From an uncultured Prevotellaceae bacterium (GTDB taxonomy: Bacteria > Bacteroidota > Bacteroidia > Bacteroidales > Bacteroidaceae), in contig CACYQD010000025.1 in the NCBI GenBank assembly GCA_902776475.1, positions 1 through 64,000 of the forward strand: 64,000 bases of DNA, read 5' to 3'. The notes below the pieces were generated by a model. It had not been told where the DNA came from. It did not search any database and saw nothing but the letters and a program-made list of their open reading frames with translations. Made by a program: the position numbers and the translations under genes. Positions 44,717-54,848 of this stretch are shown in pieces (position 1 is the stretch's first letter; each line of letters begins with the position of its first letter).

Positions 44717-46558
44717 ATGGGAAAAATTATTGGAATTGACTTAGGAACGACCAACTCGTGCGTATCGGTATTCGAAGGCAACGAGCCCGTAGTGATTGCA
44801 AACAGTGAGGGAAAGCGCACCACCCCGTCAGTGGTAGGCTTTGTGAAGGACGGCGACCGCAAGGTGGGAGACCCCGCCAAGCGTCAGGCCATCACCAATC
44901 CCCAGAACACCGTCTATAGCATCAAGCGCTTCATGGGCGAGACTTACGAGCAGAGCCGCAAGGAAGCCGAGCGCGTACCTTTCAAGGTCGTCAACGAAGG
45001 CGGCTATCCCCGTGTGGAGATTGAAGGCCGCAAGTACACCCCGCAGGAGATTTCAGCCATGGTGCTTCAGAAAATGAAGAAGACCGCCGAGGACTACCTG
45101 GGCGAGGAAGTGACCGAGGCTGTCATCACCGTGCCTGCTTACTTCAGCGACTCACAGCGCCAGGCCACCAAGGAGGCCGGCCAGATCGCAGGTCTCAACG
45201 TGCGCCGTATCGTCAATGAGCCTACTGCCGCAGCACTTGCCTACGGTGTTGACAAGGCCAACAAGGACATGAAGATTGCTGTCTTCGACCTCGGTGGCGG
45301 TACTTTCGATATCTCCATCCTGGAGTTCGGCGGTGGCGTATTTGAGGTGAAATCCACCAATGGCGACACCCACCTCGGTGGTGATGACTTCGACCAGGCC
45401 ATCATCGACTGGCTGGTGCAGGAATTCAAGAACGACGAGGGAGCAGACCTCCGTCAGGACCCGATGGCCATGCAGCGTCTGAAAGAAGCCGCTGAGAAAG
45501 CCAAGATTGAGCTGTCGAGCACGACCTCCACAGAAATCAACCTGCCCTATATCATGCCTGTCGGCGGCGTGCCCAAGCACCTGGTGAAGACGCTGACAAG
45601 AGCCAAGTTTGAGCAACTGGCCCACAACCTCATCCAGGCTTGTCTGGCACCCTGCCAGAAAGCCATGGCCGACGCCAAGTTCAGCACTGCTGACATCGAC
45701 GAGGTGATCCTCGTGGGCGGTTCAAGCCGTATCCCCGCCGTACAGGCCCTGGTGAAGAACTATTTCGGCAAGGAGCCTTCAAAAGGTGTCAACCCCGACG
45801 AAGTGGTGGCCGTAGGTGCCAGCATCCAGGGAGCCATCCTCAACAAGGAGAGCGGTGTGGGTGACATCGTACTGCTCGACGTGACCCCGCTGACCCTCGG
45901 TATCGAGACCCTTGGCGGTGTGATGACCAAACTGATCGACGCCAACAGCACCATCCCGTGCAAGAAGAGCGAGACCTTCTCCACTGCAGCCGACAACCAG
46001 ACCGAGGTGACCATCCACGTGCTCCAAGGCGAGCGTCCGATGGCAGCCCAGAACAAGTCTATCGGCCAGTTCAACCTCACCGGCATCGCCCCTGCCCGCC
46101 GCGGTATTCCTCAGATTGAGGTCACCTTCGACATTGATGCCAACGGTATCCTGAAAGTGTCAGCCAAGGACAAGGCCACCGGCAAGGAGCAAGCTATCCG
46201 CATCGAGGCCTCCTCTGGTCTGAGCAAGGAAGAGATCGACCGCATGAAAGCCGAGGCCGAGCAGAACGCCGAGAACGACAAGCGCGAGCGTGAGCGCATC
46301 GACAAGATGAACCAGGCCGACTCGGCCGCAGTACAGCAGTTGAAAGACGCTCACAAGAGCGGCGACGTGACCGCTATCGACAATGCCATCAACAACCTCA
46401 ACCAGGTGATGCAGGCCGCCAGCGCAAAGATGTATCAGCAGGCAGGTCCTCAGCCCGGTGCAGGCCAGGGTGCCGGCTTCAGCGGCCAGCAGGCCGGTCC
46501 TCAGGAGCCCAAGTCAGATGACAACATCCAGGACGCCGACTTTGAGGAGGTGAAATAA
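44717..46558 (+). CDS. dnaK: Molecular chaperone DnaK (Hsp70) with shortened lid
   Basis: 613 aa, against about 638 for usual bacterial DnaK. The nucleotide-binding domain is intact ([43 protein letters not shown]), as is the beta substrate-binding domain ([26 protein letters not shown]). In the alpha-helical lid, [13 protein letters not shown] runs directly into [14 protein letters not shown]. The stretch of about 25 residues normally between them (ending in a GDKLPAD-type motif) is missing in frame at about 46321. The C-terminus DADFEEVK is normal. The 3' end of this gene is duplicated downstream and marks a defence-island boundary. Confidence 0.95.
   Translation: MGKIIGIDLGTTNSCVSVFEGNEPVVIANSEGKRTTPSVVGFVKDGDRKVGDPAKRQAITNPQNTVYSIKRFMGETYEQSRKEAERVPFKVVNEGGYPRVEIEGRKYTPQEISAMVLQKMKKTAEDYLGEEVTEAVITVPAYFSDSQRQATKEAGQIAGLNVRRIVNEPTAAALAYGVDKANKDMKIAVFDLGGGTFDISILEFGGGVFEVKSTNGDTHLGGDDFDQAIIDWLVQEFKNDEGADLRQDPMAMQRLKEAAEKAKIELSSTTSTEINLPYIMPVGGVPKHLVKTLTRAKFEQLAHNLIQACLAPCQKAMADAKFSTADIDEVILVGGSSRIPAVQALVKNYFGKEPSKGVNPDEVVAVGASIQGAILNKESGVGDIVLLDVTPLTLGIETLGGVMTKLIDANSTIPCKKSETFSTAADNQTEVTIHVLQGERPMAAQNKSIGQFNLTGIAPARRGIPQIEVTFDIDANGILKVSAKDKATGKEQAIRIEASSGLSKEEIDRMKAEAEQNAENDKRERERIDKMNQADSAAVQQLKDAHKSGDVTAIDNAINNLNQVMQAASAKMYQQAGPQPGAGQGAGFSGQQAGPQEPKSDDNIQDADFEEVK
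46541..46558 (+). other. Left boundary repeat of the dnaK 3'-end island (att-like)
   Basis: tttgaggaggtgaaataa, the last codons of dnaK (FEEVK, stop). Its first 12-14 bases recur in the same orientation at 57037 and 57823. Confidence 0.65.
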
Positions 46559-46597
46559 GGTAAATATCGACGAGCAACGATAAATATCTATAAGTAA

Positions 46598-46631
46598 AAT
46601 TAGCGCACAGCCATCAGGTTGTGCGCTAATT
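46598..46631. terminator. Hairpin downstream of dnaK
   Basis: A 15-bp stem (aattagcgcacagcc / ggttgtgcgctaatt, one G-U) with a 4-base loop. There is no strong U tract on the plus strand. It may end dnaK transcription now that the older terminator lies beyond the island. Confidence 0.6.
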
Positions 46632-46721
46632 AGTTATGGATATTTACTGATTCTTTTGCCGCCATGAAGGCACTTGCTATTTCCATTCTGTAAGGATCAG
46701 GAAGGAGCCATTTTCTTCCTT

Positions 46722-46744
46722 ATTTGCGACATATTTGCGACACG
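46722..46744. repeat. Left copy of 23-base direct repeat flanking the Wadjet island
   Basis: Two tandem tttgcgaca-type units (tttgcgacatatttgcgaca in the middle). It matches 56979-57001 at 22 of 23 positions in the same orientation. Confidence 0.85.
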
Positions 46745-46824
46745 ACAAAATGGTAGATAAGATGCAACAAATGTATACATGATGGTGGTGTCACTAAATA
46801 CTACCAATGCGGTCAGCGGGGATT

Positions 46825-48240
46825 CTACTTATACTTTGACAGCTCGTCAATCATTGCTGGGCGGTTCCTGTATTTCACACGGAAGTCGCTGACGAGTTGG
46901 TTGGACAGTTGTTTGCCTGCAGGACAACACTTTTGGAGTCTCTTCAATCTTGCCACCAGTTCTTTATAATTTTCACGTCCCATTTGATGTTCTGCCACAC
47001 GCCTCAATTCTGGTTCCAATCGGGCCACAAGCGTCTGTTGCTGGTCTGCATCGAAATGTTTGGCATACCGTTCTAATCCCGACAACAAGTCGTATTCAGC
47101 CTTCTTCATCAGATTGAAGAGCTCGTCATACCATTTTTCCGATGCATAAATTTCGGCCAGATGAGATATGGCGCTCCGCCCGAAGTCCTTTTTACCCAAT
47201 AGTGTCCGGAGTTCGTCTGGCCATTCTTTTGAATCAATCAACTGTCTAAGATTTTTATAATATTTCATCGTGTCGCGGCTTTTTAGGAAAAGCTTTTTAT
47301 TTTGGTTGACAATTTTGTCTTTGTCACTCATTTTCTCATAGACCTCCAACTTGCACTCTTCCCAATTGAGTTGTAGTCCCGGCCACTCTCTGGCTTGTTG
47401 AATTCCTTCTTCGAGAACAAACAAAGCATCAGACAATTTATTGTGTTCGATGAGCCAGTCAATGTATTTGGTGCGCAAACGGTGTATATTCTTGTTCTTG
47501 GTGTAGAAAGCCACCGCTTCAGCATTCCTGTTATGATCAATGAGATAATCCCACAACTCCACTGCAGCAGACTCTTTAGCATAGTCGCTTACAGCCTCCT
47601 CAAAATGACATTTGAAGCTGACGATGCGCTCATCGACTGTCAACAATGCCTCACGTGTCTCCTCTATGATGGTATAAAAGTCACTATCTTCAAAGGCATC
47701 CAGTCTGTCCATCTGCTCTAACTTGTCGCAAACTTTCAGTTGCCGTTCTTTGGAAATCTCTCCCGAGTCAAATACCGTACGGATGACATCGGTCATCTCG
47801 TCAATATGCAAGTCCTCCCAGTCCATGTCGTCCCTACCGCAGTCCCACTCCTCTTGATATTCATTGCCTACACGGTCCAACAAGGATAATACCACATCCA
47901 AGGCAAGTTCTGCATGTCCGGTCTCTGCGAGTATCTGCGTCTGCCGTATCACCCGCATCAGATCCTTACCCACAGATTCCCAATCCAGCCATTCTGGTTC
48001 CCAACTGTGATACCTGTCAAAAGATGGCCTACTCATCTCATGACCAAAGCAGCGGTCAATTGCTTTAAGCATCTCAGCCTTTGTCGGAGCACTTTTCGCA
48101 GATGGCAACTGCTTTTGAAATTTCTTCTTCAACTGTTCAGCAAACTTTTCGTCTTTATAAGCATAGGACTTAGCAAACTCATAAATCTTGTGCTCGTCCA
48201 CAATCTCGAACAGTGAATCAAGTGTCTTATCCTTTTTCAT
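46825..48240 (-). CDS. Helical-repeat protein of unknown function downstream of jetD
   Basis: 471 aa, soluble, almost all helical, with TPR-like pairs in the second half (EAVAFYTKNKNIHRLRTKYIDWL, DALFVLEEGIQQAREWPG, WYDELFNLMKKAEYDLL). The C-terminus VKYRNRPAMIDELSKYK resembles the end of the alpha-helical domain found after SWIM zinc fingers, but no SWIM cysteines are present. It lies 66 bases after jetD in the same direction, so it is probably in the Wadjet operon. It is not one of the four core Jet proteins. Function unknown; an accessory or regulatory subunit is an inference from position only. Confidence 0.75.
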   Translation of the reverse strand: MKKDKTLDSLFEIVDEHKIYEFAKSYAYKDEKFAEQLKKKFQKQLPSAKSAPTKAEMLKAIDRCFGHEMSRPSFDRYHSWEPEWLDWESVGKDLMRVIRQTQILAETGHAELALDVVLSLLDRVGNEYQEEWDCGRDDMDWEDLHIDEMTDVIRTVFDSGEISKERQLKVCDKLEQMDRLDAFEDSDFYTIIEETREALLTVDERIVSFKCHFEEAVSDYAKESAAVELWDYLIDHNRNAEAVAFYTKNKNIHRLRTKYIDWLIEHNKLSDALFVLEEGIQQAREWPGLQLNWEECKLEVYEKMSDKDKIVNQNKKLFLKSRDTMKYYKNLRQLIDSKEWPDELRTLLGKKDFGRSAISHLAEIYASEKWYDELFNLMKKAEYDLLSGLERYAKHFDADQQQTLVARLEPELRRVAEHQMGRENYKELVARLKRLQKCCPAGKQLSNQLVSDFRVKYRNRPAMIDELSKYK

Positions 48241-48306
48241 AATAATTCATTAATTTAGTCATACCAAATTACTTCGCCATTCTCTCTGTGGTCATGTGCC
48301 TCTTAC

Positions 48307-49194
48307 TCATCCCATATCTGAATTGAAACGCCCTAAATCCACATTTATATACCCCTCTTGGTCATAGCAACGATGATATTTGTTGATAAGGTCTATGAGA
48401 GACTGAAGTGCAGGTTGCTCACAATGCAAATGGCGGAATTTGGACAGTTGGGCATTGTAACGCTCCATCGAGCCAATGCGAAGTCTTTCCTCAATATCTG
48501 AGGGAATAAGAAAGGAAGCACGGGAGAGAAGATGAGGGTAGAACTCCGTCAGGAAGATATGTATTCCCGCCAAGTCGAAGTCGCCGAAATGAACATAACG
48601 GTTGGGGATGGTCTGCAGCCAATCACGAAGGTCAGCGGACTGGGGATAACGAGATACAAACAAAAGCTGATTGCCTACCTGAGACTCAAAAAGTTCACGT
48701 TGACGACGAATCAGCCGAAAGTTCTCCATATTCTCAACTCCCACCACAATTACATCTTCCGGAATCGAAAACGACCGCCAGTCTGTAACGAATACAAAGC
48801 TGCCGTCATGAGGACAGACCACAAATTCATGACCGTTCAACAGGCATGGGATCTGCTCGTACGAATTAATAGGGAACCCTGGGCAGGAGCGAACTTTCAA
48901 CAACTTGGAATTACCTGTCAGAGAAGCCAAATCTGAACGCGTCAGCGTCTCTTTTTCCGTCCATTCTGAAGTAATAGCAATATGACGGAACTCCTCAAAA
49001 CGAGATTCAAGAAATATTTTCAATGCATCAATCTTGACAGCACGGTACGTCCGTCGGCTGCCATGAGCCGCCACTGACAGCAGTCCTTCAGAGAGCAGCT
49101 GTTCCCCCATGTCCTTTCGCAGCAAACTGGCAGGCACTGCCTCTCCTGCCAAGAGCCGTTGCAGGCAATCTATCAGTGTTTTTGAGATTTTCAT
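48307..49194 (-). CDS. jetD: Wadjet nuclease subunit JetD (Toprim, DUF2220-type)
   Basis: 295 aa. The C-terminal half is a Toprim-like domain: VVGVENMENF supplies the catalytic Glu and RYVHFGDFDLAGIHIF the DxD-type pair. The N-terminal part is a helical DUF3322-like arm. Shorter than many JetD proteins. It cleaves plasmid DNA after loop extrusion by the SMC complex (family knowledge). The ATG at 49194 shares its A with the jetC stop (TGATG), so translation is coupled. A GTG one codon earlier is possible. Confidence 0.85.
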   Translation of the reverse strand: MKISKTLIDCLQRLLAGEAVPASLLRKDMGEQLLSEGLLSVAAHGSRRTYRAVKIDALKIFLESRFEEFRHIAITSEWTEKETLTRSDLASLTGNSKLLKVRSCPGFPINSYEQIPCLLNGHEFVVCPHDGSFVFVTDWRSFSIPEDVIVVGVENMENFRLIRRQRELFESQVGNQLLFVSRYPQSADLRDWLQTIPNRYVHFGDFDLAGIHIFLTEFYPHLLSRASFLIPSDIEERLRIGSMERYNAQLSKFRHLHCEQPALQSLIDLINKYHRCYDQEGYINVDLGRFNSDMG

Positions 49195-52100
49195 CACACA
49201 TTGATCGTCATCAGACGCTTGATATGCGTCTGCGACTTGCCGTCCTTTGTCAGCAGATAATTGTATTTATAAAGGTCGGCATTATATCCCATTGGAGAAC
49301 TGTTGATGAGATAGATGTTACGCACATTGGCAAATTTCAGGATGCCACTCACGTTGCTGGGATGCAATTTGCCTATCTCATCCATCATGCAGTGGATGAT
49401 GAAATCTCCCTTCTTTCGCGAGGCCCTCGTCTTGAATACGTTGATCAGCATGATATTGACCATGGCCTTCACCAGGATGTCCGTACCGTCGGAACCAACG
49501 TTGTTGATGCGCTCCACCCATCCAGTGTTGTTGTCATTTTCTTGAACTCGGAATTGCAGTCGGAATGTGTCTGATAGTGTCAATTCTGCTCGTGATGGCT
49601 CCTTCTGCAATTGTTTCATGAACTTCTTGAGATACTCCACCACTTTGGCATTCACCTTGTCGTGGTCGCTGTCAGAGAAAAGATTCAGTTCACCGATATT
49701 GAGTGAGTTTTCCTCGGTGAAGTCACGGATGGAGCGAAGCAGCAACATCATTTTGTCGGAAGACTCTTCAGCCCTCAGTTCGATGCTGCGGATGACACCT
49801 GCGAAATTCCTCTCCTGAAAATCACGGTTCACATCATTAATGATGCCTTTTATCTCAGCGGCGTGGTTCATCAGCAGTCCCACCTCTCTTGACACACTGC
49901 GCAGGATGGTGTTGTAATGCTCGCTGACCCGGGCCCTGTAAACCTCTATCTTGTCATTTTCGATGAAATCCTTCAATCCAAGTGAGAAAGCAAGATAATC
50001 CTCGTCATATTGCGGTGAAATGAAATGGAAGGTGTTGTTGGCTCCGAAATGAGAATTGAACGAGTTGACAGACCGTTTCAATTCATCCATCTTTTGTCGC
50101 TTTTTATTGACACCACCTCGCATCTGGACCACCAAGTCCGCACATGGGAGGGAAGACGCCATGGCCACATCGTCTTTTAACAACGACTCAGGCAGGATGT
50201 TTTCCACTTGGCAGAGTTGCTCATATTGCTTCAATCCCTCCGCCATGGCAGTAATGGCATTCTTTTTCGCCTTGAGGGTCCCGGACATTTCCGTTTGTTC
50301 GGCCTCATATCGTTTTTGTTTGTCTTCATACGATTGTCGAGTTTGCAAGTCACGGTTCTCCAACTGCCGCTTCTCTTCTCTAAATTCTGTCTCATGCGAA
50401 AACAGTTCCTCTTCATCCTTACGATACTCAATGACAAAGTGGTGCTGTTCTTTGATTTTGTCAAGCCTGCTTTGTACATTGCTGATGTCGCGCCGGCATA
50501 GCTCGATGGCATTGGTGTCGGCTCCTTTCCCTTTCAGCTCCTCGTGCTCTTGTCGCTCCATCGTCATCCGTCTTTCATCAATATCTTTCCGACGGACGTC
50601 TTTCTCTTCATTTTGCTGCTGGATGAAAGTGTTGAAAATCCTTTGCAGGCTTCTCAGTACGGAATTATAGTCACTGTCGGCTGCTTTCATCTCCTTGTCA
50701 CGCTTGACGCGTTGCTGCTCGCGCACTTTCCTTTCGCGTTCCAAGTCAAGTCGTGCTTCGTTGTATGCAGCCGTTCGCTTTTCTTGTTCCGCCTTTATCT
50801 GCTCTTGCTCTTTGCGCTCGGCCAGATGCAAACGTGTCTCTGCGTCCTTCACCTTCAAAGGAATCTGTTCTGTCTGTACCCTCAGGTTTGTTTCCTGCTG
50901 TTGCAATTCTGACAATTTTGAATGGTAACTCTTGCGAACGGCGTCCAGTTCTCTCTCACATTGTTGCTGCATGTCGGCAAGTTCCTTTTTCTTGGCAGAG
51001 ACCGCTTCCTGCTGTTGTTTCTGCAAGTCTCGGTATTCATCGGGCGTACGATGGTGTACTGGGATGGCATCCAAATTGATACTTACCCCGAAGAGGCTTC
51101 CATCAGCAGCGATTTCAGGCGACAGTCCTTGGGCATAGAGCACCTGCTGCTCATCCACCACCTTACCGATGTTGTCCTCCCAACCCGGCTTGTTGTCCGT
51201 CAACCACTCATACAGCGACCCTTTCCAACGGTTGAGGATGTCAGTTATCTTCGTCAATTCATCTTGCAACAGGCTCATCTCGGCACGCACCGATTCTTGT
51301 CTGCGGAGAAAATCCTGTTCTATCTGTTCGCATTTCATCAGGCCTTCCTGCCGCATCGCTTTCAGACTGCTGCTCACGATGGCCAATTGGCTTTTCAGTT
51401 CATGCTCTTGGGCAAGCAGATCGTTGACAGTCTTTTTGCAAGCCTCTGTCTCTTCCTTCATCGGATGCCAATATTGCAGTTCCGACAACCTCTTGTCGGT
51501 CCTGTTGCAATTATCCTGCAAAACAGTCATGCGTTCATCCGACTTTGCCAGCCATTCGTCATAGGCTTCTTCGACCGTCTTTTTCCGTTTGTCTCGCAGT
51601 TTGGCACCATTATCCCTCTCTGCCTGAAACACGTCACGTTGGCGCTGGCTATCTTCCTTCAATGACAATTCAAAAGCCGCCCACTCTGCATCGATGGCCG
51701 CATATAGGGCACGATACTTTTCTGTCACATCCCTGTATTGTTCCTGGAGCGCGCGGAGCAGGTCTTCCTTCTTATCCTTTTCCGACATGAATTTGGGTTC
51801 TTGGGCATCCAGTGCCATCATATCCTTGATATGGATTTCCTCATAATACTTTCGCTTTTTGCGGATATCTCCCAAACGCACATCGCAAGCACTAATCTTC
51901 TTTGTCAGTTGGTCGTGCTCCTTCTCATACCCTTGCTGCAAGTCCTTCAATTTTGCACTGATTTTACCAAGTTTATCCTGAAGCAAGCGTATCTCGTCCT
52001 CTACCAATGGCATCTGTTCACGGGTATGGACAACTACATAGTTCAACTGATGCCACGTCTGCCTGATGTCATATTCCAAGGCTACCAGCAGCCGATAGGT

Positions 52101-52847
52101 GTCAATCACCTTGTTGGCTTTGGTGCGCACCACCACTTCACCATTGCTGCCTTTACGATACCAGCAATCTATTTCATCAAATTCGCGCTCAAAATCTGCA
52201 ACGAGATGACGATAGTCCGACAGCCGGATGGAGTCTTCTGTGTCTGTCATCGATTGGATGATGGTGTTTTTCACAAAATCGGCATCCAGTTTGCTGTTCA
52301 AGAACACGTTCTGTATAGAACGTGGAATATTCTGGTATTTTGCGCTTTCCACGATGGCATACTTATCGTATCGGTGGCTGCGGTCGTGGGTGTTGCCAAA
52401 GATAATATTTCGGTAGAACTCGTAAGTGTCAATCTTGGCACTGATGTCCACTCGTGGCCCTATTTTTTCACGTATCCGTATCCAGTCGCTTTCCACCCGT
52501 CCGTCATCACCGACGAACCATTTTTTCTGATAAGGTGCGTCAATAAAGCGGAAAACGGCCTTGCCCTGACTCCGATGCAGGAAGATGCTGTAGGCTCCAT
52601 GCTCCGTCTTCACCTCATAGACGATGTATGAATTGCTATACTTGAAGTAGAATTCCTCGAAAGATTTCTGTCCGTTCTGGATTCCCAACCTCATTTTATC
52701 GGCATTGTAGAAAAACAGCAGTGCTCTTAGCACCGTACTTTTTCCAACACCTTGAGTGCCGGCAAAATGCACGTTTCCGTCGAGCATCACTTCGGCATAA
52801 GGTATATTGGCACTGTTGAGGAATATGATTTTGTTCAGATGTCTCAT
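49194..52847 (-). CDS. jetC: Wadjet SMC-like ATPase JetC
   Basis: 1217 aa. Walker A is in VHFAGTQGVGKSTVLRALLFFYN (about residue 35). Two very long coiled coils (about 280-500 and 620-880) flank a central hinge. The C-terminal head has the signature-like NNVGSDGTDILVKAMVNI and Walker B-like MMDEIGKLHPSNV. It is the DNA-translocating motor of Wadjet, related to MukB. Its start overlaps jetB by four bases. Confidence 0.9.
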   Translation of the reverse strand: MRHLNKIIFLNSANIPYAEVMLDGNVHFAGTQGVGKSTVLRALLFFYNADKMRLGIQNGQKSFEEFYFKYSNSYIVYEVKTEHGAYSIFLHRSQGKAVFRFIDAPYQKKWFVGDDGRVESDWIRIREKIGPRVDISAKIDTYEFYRNIIFGNTHDRSHRYDKYAIVESAKYQNIPRSIQNVFLNSKLDADFVKNTIIQSMTDTEDSIRLSDYRHLVADFEREFDEIDCWYRKGSNGEVVVRTKANKVIDTYRLLVALEYDIRQTWHQLNYVVVHTREQMPLVEDEIRLLQDKLGKISAKLKDLQQGYEKEHDQLTKKISACDVRLGDIRKKRKYYEEIHIKDMMALDAQEPKFMSEKDKKEDLLRALQEQYRDVTEKYRALYAAIDAEWAAFELSLKEDSQRQRDVFQAERDNGAKLRDKRKKTVEEAYDEWLAKSDERMTVLQDNCNRTDKRLSELQYWHPMKEETEACKKTVNDLLAQEHELKSQLAIVSSSLKAMRQEGLMKCEQIEQDFLRRQESVRAEMSLLQDELTKITDILNRWKGSLYEWLTDNKPGWEDNIGKVVDEQQVLYAQGLSPEIAADGSLFGVSINLDAIPVHHRTPDEYRDLQKQQQEAVSAKKKELADMQQQCERELDAVRKSYHSKLSELQQQETNLRVQTEQIPLKVKDAETRLHLAERKEQEQIKAEQEKRTAAYNEARLDLERERKVREQQRVKRDKEMKAADSDYNSVLRSLQRIFNTFIQQQNEEKDVRRKDIDERRMTMERQEHEELKGKGADTNAIELCRRDISNVQSRLDKIKEQHHFVIEYRKDEEELFSHETEFREEKRQLENRDLQTRQSYEDKQKRYEAEQTEMSGTLKAKKNAITAMAEGLKQYEQLCQVENILPESLLKDDVAMASSLPCADLVVQMRGGVNKKRQKMDELKRSVNSFNSHFGANNTFHFISPQYDEDYLAFSLGLKDFIENDKIEVYRARVSEHYNTILRSVSREVGLLMNHAAEIKGIINDVNRDFQERNFAGVIRSIELRAEESSDKMMLLLRSIRDFTEENSLNIGELNLFSDSDHDKVNAKVVEYLKKFMKQLQKEPSRAELTLSDTFRLQFRVQENDNNTGWVERINNVGSDGTDILVKAMVNIMLINVFKTRASRKKGDFIIHCMMDEIGKLHPSNVSGILKFANVRNIYLINSSPMGYNADLYKYNYLLTKDGKSQTHIKRLMTINV

Positions 52848-53398
52848 GGCTCAGGTGTGTCTTCTTCGTTGTAAATGGTGATGAGGTTGACCAACTCTTC
52901 GGCATAGCGGATGGCAGCTGTCACCTTGTAGGTCCCGTCTTCCTCGTTGATGATTTCAGCAAATCCCATCCCCGTCAGTTCGCTGATGAGTTTGTCGACA
53001 ATGTCCTTGTTTGTGTTCTGCTTGCGAAACAACTTCCTGGCCTTGTCACGCAGTTCCACATCGAGATTGATACGCTCCAAGATATGTGTGCTGCGAAACT
53101 GAAAACCTGTGGAAAACGTGATGTCGTAAGTCTTCAGGAAATCGAGGATGTCCACCCATCGTGCAAAACTCAGCAGTTTCTGCTCGATAGTCAGTTTTCC
53201 TTCCTGAACCCTGGAGAAATAGAAATAGCCATCGCCAGCCTCAAGTCGCAGTCCCAATTCGGAGAAATAATCCTCATAGTCGGCAAAGTTCTCTTCTATG
53301 TCATCATACAAGTGCTTCACTTCCAAATCGGTACTGTCAACCGACAGGAATGCCCCTTTGCTCATCCTTTCAAAAATCCGCTGTGTGTTAGTTCGCAT
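52844..53398 (-). CDS. jetB: Wadjet KITE subunit JetB (DUF4194-type)
   Basis: 184 aa. Winged-helix protein of the MukE/DUF4194 kind: MSKGAFLSVDSTDLEVKHLYDDIEENFADYEDYF, GLRLEAGDGYFYFSR, then a second winged helix ending in YKVTAAIRYAEELVNLI. It bridges the kleisin JetA and the JetC heads. It overlaps jetA by 11 bases and jetC by four. Confidence 0.85.
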   Translation of the reverse strand: MRTNTQRIFERMSKGAFLSVDSTDLEVKHLYDDIEENFADYEDYFSELGLRLEAGDGYFYFSRVQEGKLTIEQKLLSFARWVDILDFLKTYDITFSTGFQFRSTHILERINLDVELRDKARKLFRKQNTNKDIVDKLISELTGMGFAEIINEEDGTYKVTAAIRYAEELVNLITIYNEEDTPEP

Positions 53399-54587
53399 AT
53401 ATCAGTGCATATTCTATGTTGTCAAACTTCTCGTAATCATCCGTAATCCGCAATTCGTCGCTGTGCAGTGTGGCCATTTGGCAGTAAAGTACAATATGGT
53501 CGCTGAGTGTTCTCTGCTGCTTGTAGGGATAGTCTTTGATAAATGCAAAGAGATGGTTTCCTTGTGCCTTAAAGGCATTCCACAATTCTGTGGTGTTCAC
53601 GGCAATCACTTCCTCTGTGCTTTCTTCGAAAAAGATGGTATCTATGGGTTGAGCTTCCGTCCTGGTCAACCTACTTGCAATGTTTTTCCCTGCTATCCTA
53701 CGAATGATTTTGTAGACTTCTTCATTGCTTCTTAGCATGTCGAGCGATAGGAAGATATGATAGTAAGGACGCTTTTCCATCCACAGAGCGTTGTTTCCAT
53801 TCAACACACTGACGACATTGGTGTCTTCGCGCCAAGTCAATTGGTCTTTCAGATATTTCAGTTTACGTATCTTCTTGAACAACAGGCTCTGCTGCTCTAT
53901 CTGATTGATGTAGTCGATAATCTGACGCTCTATCTCCAACAAGTTATGGTCAGCCTCTGTAAAGTCGTTTCTCACATCCATGCAAGTGCGCTGCATCTCA
54001 GGGTCTGTCGCCATACGGAAGAACACCACCTCGCTATCCATCATCTTTTCACATTCCTCAATGAGCACTTTGATTCCTTTGCGTTTCTCATCCAGGTTGG
54101 CCAACCGAGCCTTTTTTATCTTGTAGTTAGGTTCCTGCTTATAGGCTGTATCAACGTTTCGTTTCAAGTCGATGATGTTTTTCAGAGTACGAAGTCCTAT
54201 CTTGCGAAGTGTCTTGCGCACATTGCCCTGATATTGAATCTTACGGTGTTCGTTGGTCTCTTCCAGATAGTAGTTGATATTCTCTTTGAGTGTACCGATA
54301 TATTCCTTGACACTCGACACACTGATTTCCTCGTTCATGTCGAGCACATCCTCAAAGAACTGCACATAAACGTCTTCCATTTCAAGGAAATCACCATTCT
54401 CATGGATCACCCCATGGTCTATCAGATACTGTATCCGCTCACGCTTATAATCCACCACCTCAAGGGCGAATTCCGTTCTGTAAGCCAGCGACTTTCGCCT
54501 CTCAAACATATCGCGGAACAAGGTTTTCTCCCTGTCCAGCATTCTAGTCAATTCCTCAATGGTGCGAAAATGTGATAAAGAATCCAT
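53388..54587 (-). CDS. jetA: Wadjet kleisin subunit JetA
   Basis: 399 aa from MDSLSHFRTIEELTRML. The frame is open further upstream but that part lies before the promoter box at 54609-54616 and is not protein-like. The protein is largely helical, with an N-terminal winged-helix-like region (about 30-95) and long helices (about 100-290), as in MukF/JetA kleisins. I identify it mainly from its position as first gene of a jetABCD-ordered operon and from size; sequence similarity to named JetA types could not be tested. Confidence 0.75.
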   Translation of the reverse strand: MDSLSHFRTIEELTRMLDREKTLFRDMFERRKSLAYRTEFALEVVDYKRERIQYLIDHGVIHENGDFLEMEDVYVQFFEDVLDMNEEISVSSVKEYIGTLKENINYYLEETNEHRKIQYQGNVRKTLRKIGLRTLKNIIDLKRNVDTAYKQEPNYKIKKARLANLDEKRKGIKVLIEECEKMMDSEVVFFRMATDPEMQRTCMDVRNDFTEADHNLLEIERQIIDYINQIEQQSLLFKKIRKLKYLKDQLTWREDTNVVSVLNGNNALWMEKRPYYHIFLSLDMLRSNEEVYKIIRRIAGKNIASRLTRTEAQPIDTIFFEESTEEVIAVNTTELWNAFKAQGNHLFAFIKDYPYKQQRTLSDHIVLYCQMATLHSDELRITDDYEKFDNIEYALIYAN

Positions 54588-54608
54588 GTTTTTTGTTCGT
54601 TGAGTATG

Positions 54609-54616
54609 CAAATATA
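54609..54616 (-). promoter_or_regulatory. Bacteroidetes -7 box (TATATTTG) for jetABCD operon
   Basis: Matches TAnnTTTG on the minus strand, 22 bases upstream of the jetA start. Confidence 0.65.
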
Positions 54617-54848
54617 CGAAAAAAGAACGAAGTTGGGGAAAAACAAAAACTGTTTTTGATACAGATGCAACATAAAACAAATAAGACAATCGAATAAAAC
54701 TTATATGCCTACGAATTTGTGCCAATTGGATTGACACAAATGAATAAAAATGCAAAAGTGCCATTCAAAATGGCACAAATACCCTCTGTTCTTTTCAAAA
54801 AATCGAATGAAATCCAAAAAGAGGAGAGCAAATGCCAAACAAAATGAC

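Noticed and set aside
48307..54587. Housekeeping MukBEF/MksBEF condensin instead of Wadjet
   Set aside because: A Toprim nuclease gene is translationally coupled to the ATPase gene and the locus lies in a flanked accessory island, which fits Wadjet and not a core condensin.
54588..54764. N-terminal extension of JetA
   Set aside because: It lies upstream of the promoter box at 54609-54616 and reads as hydrophobic noise from AT-rich DNA.
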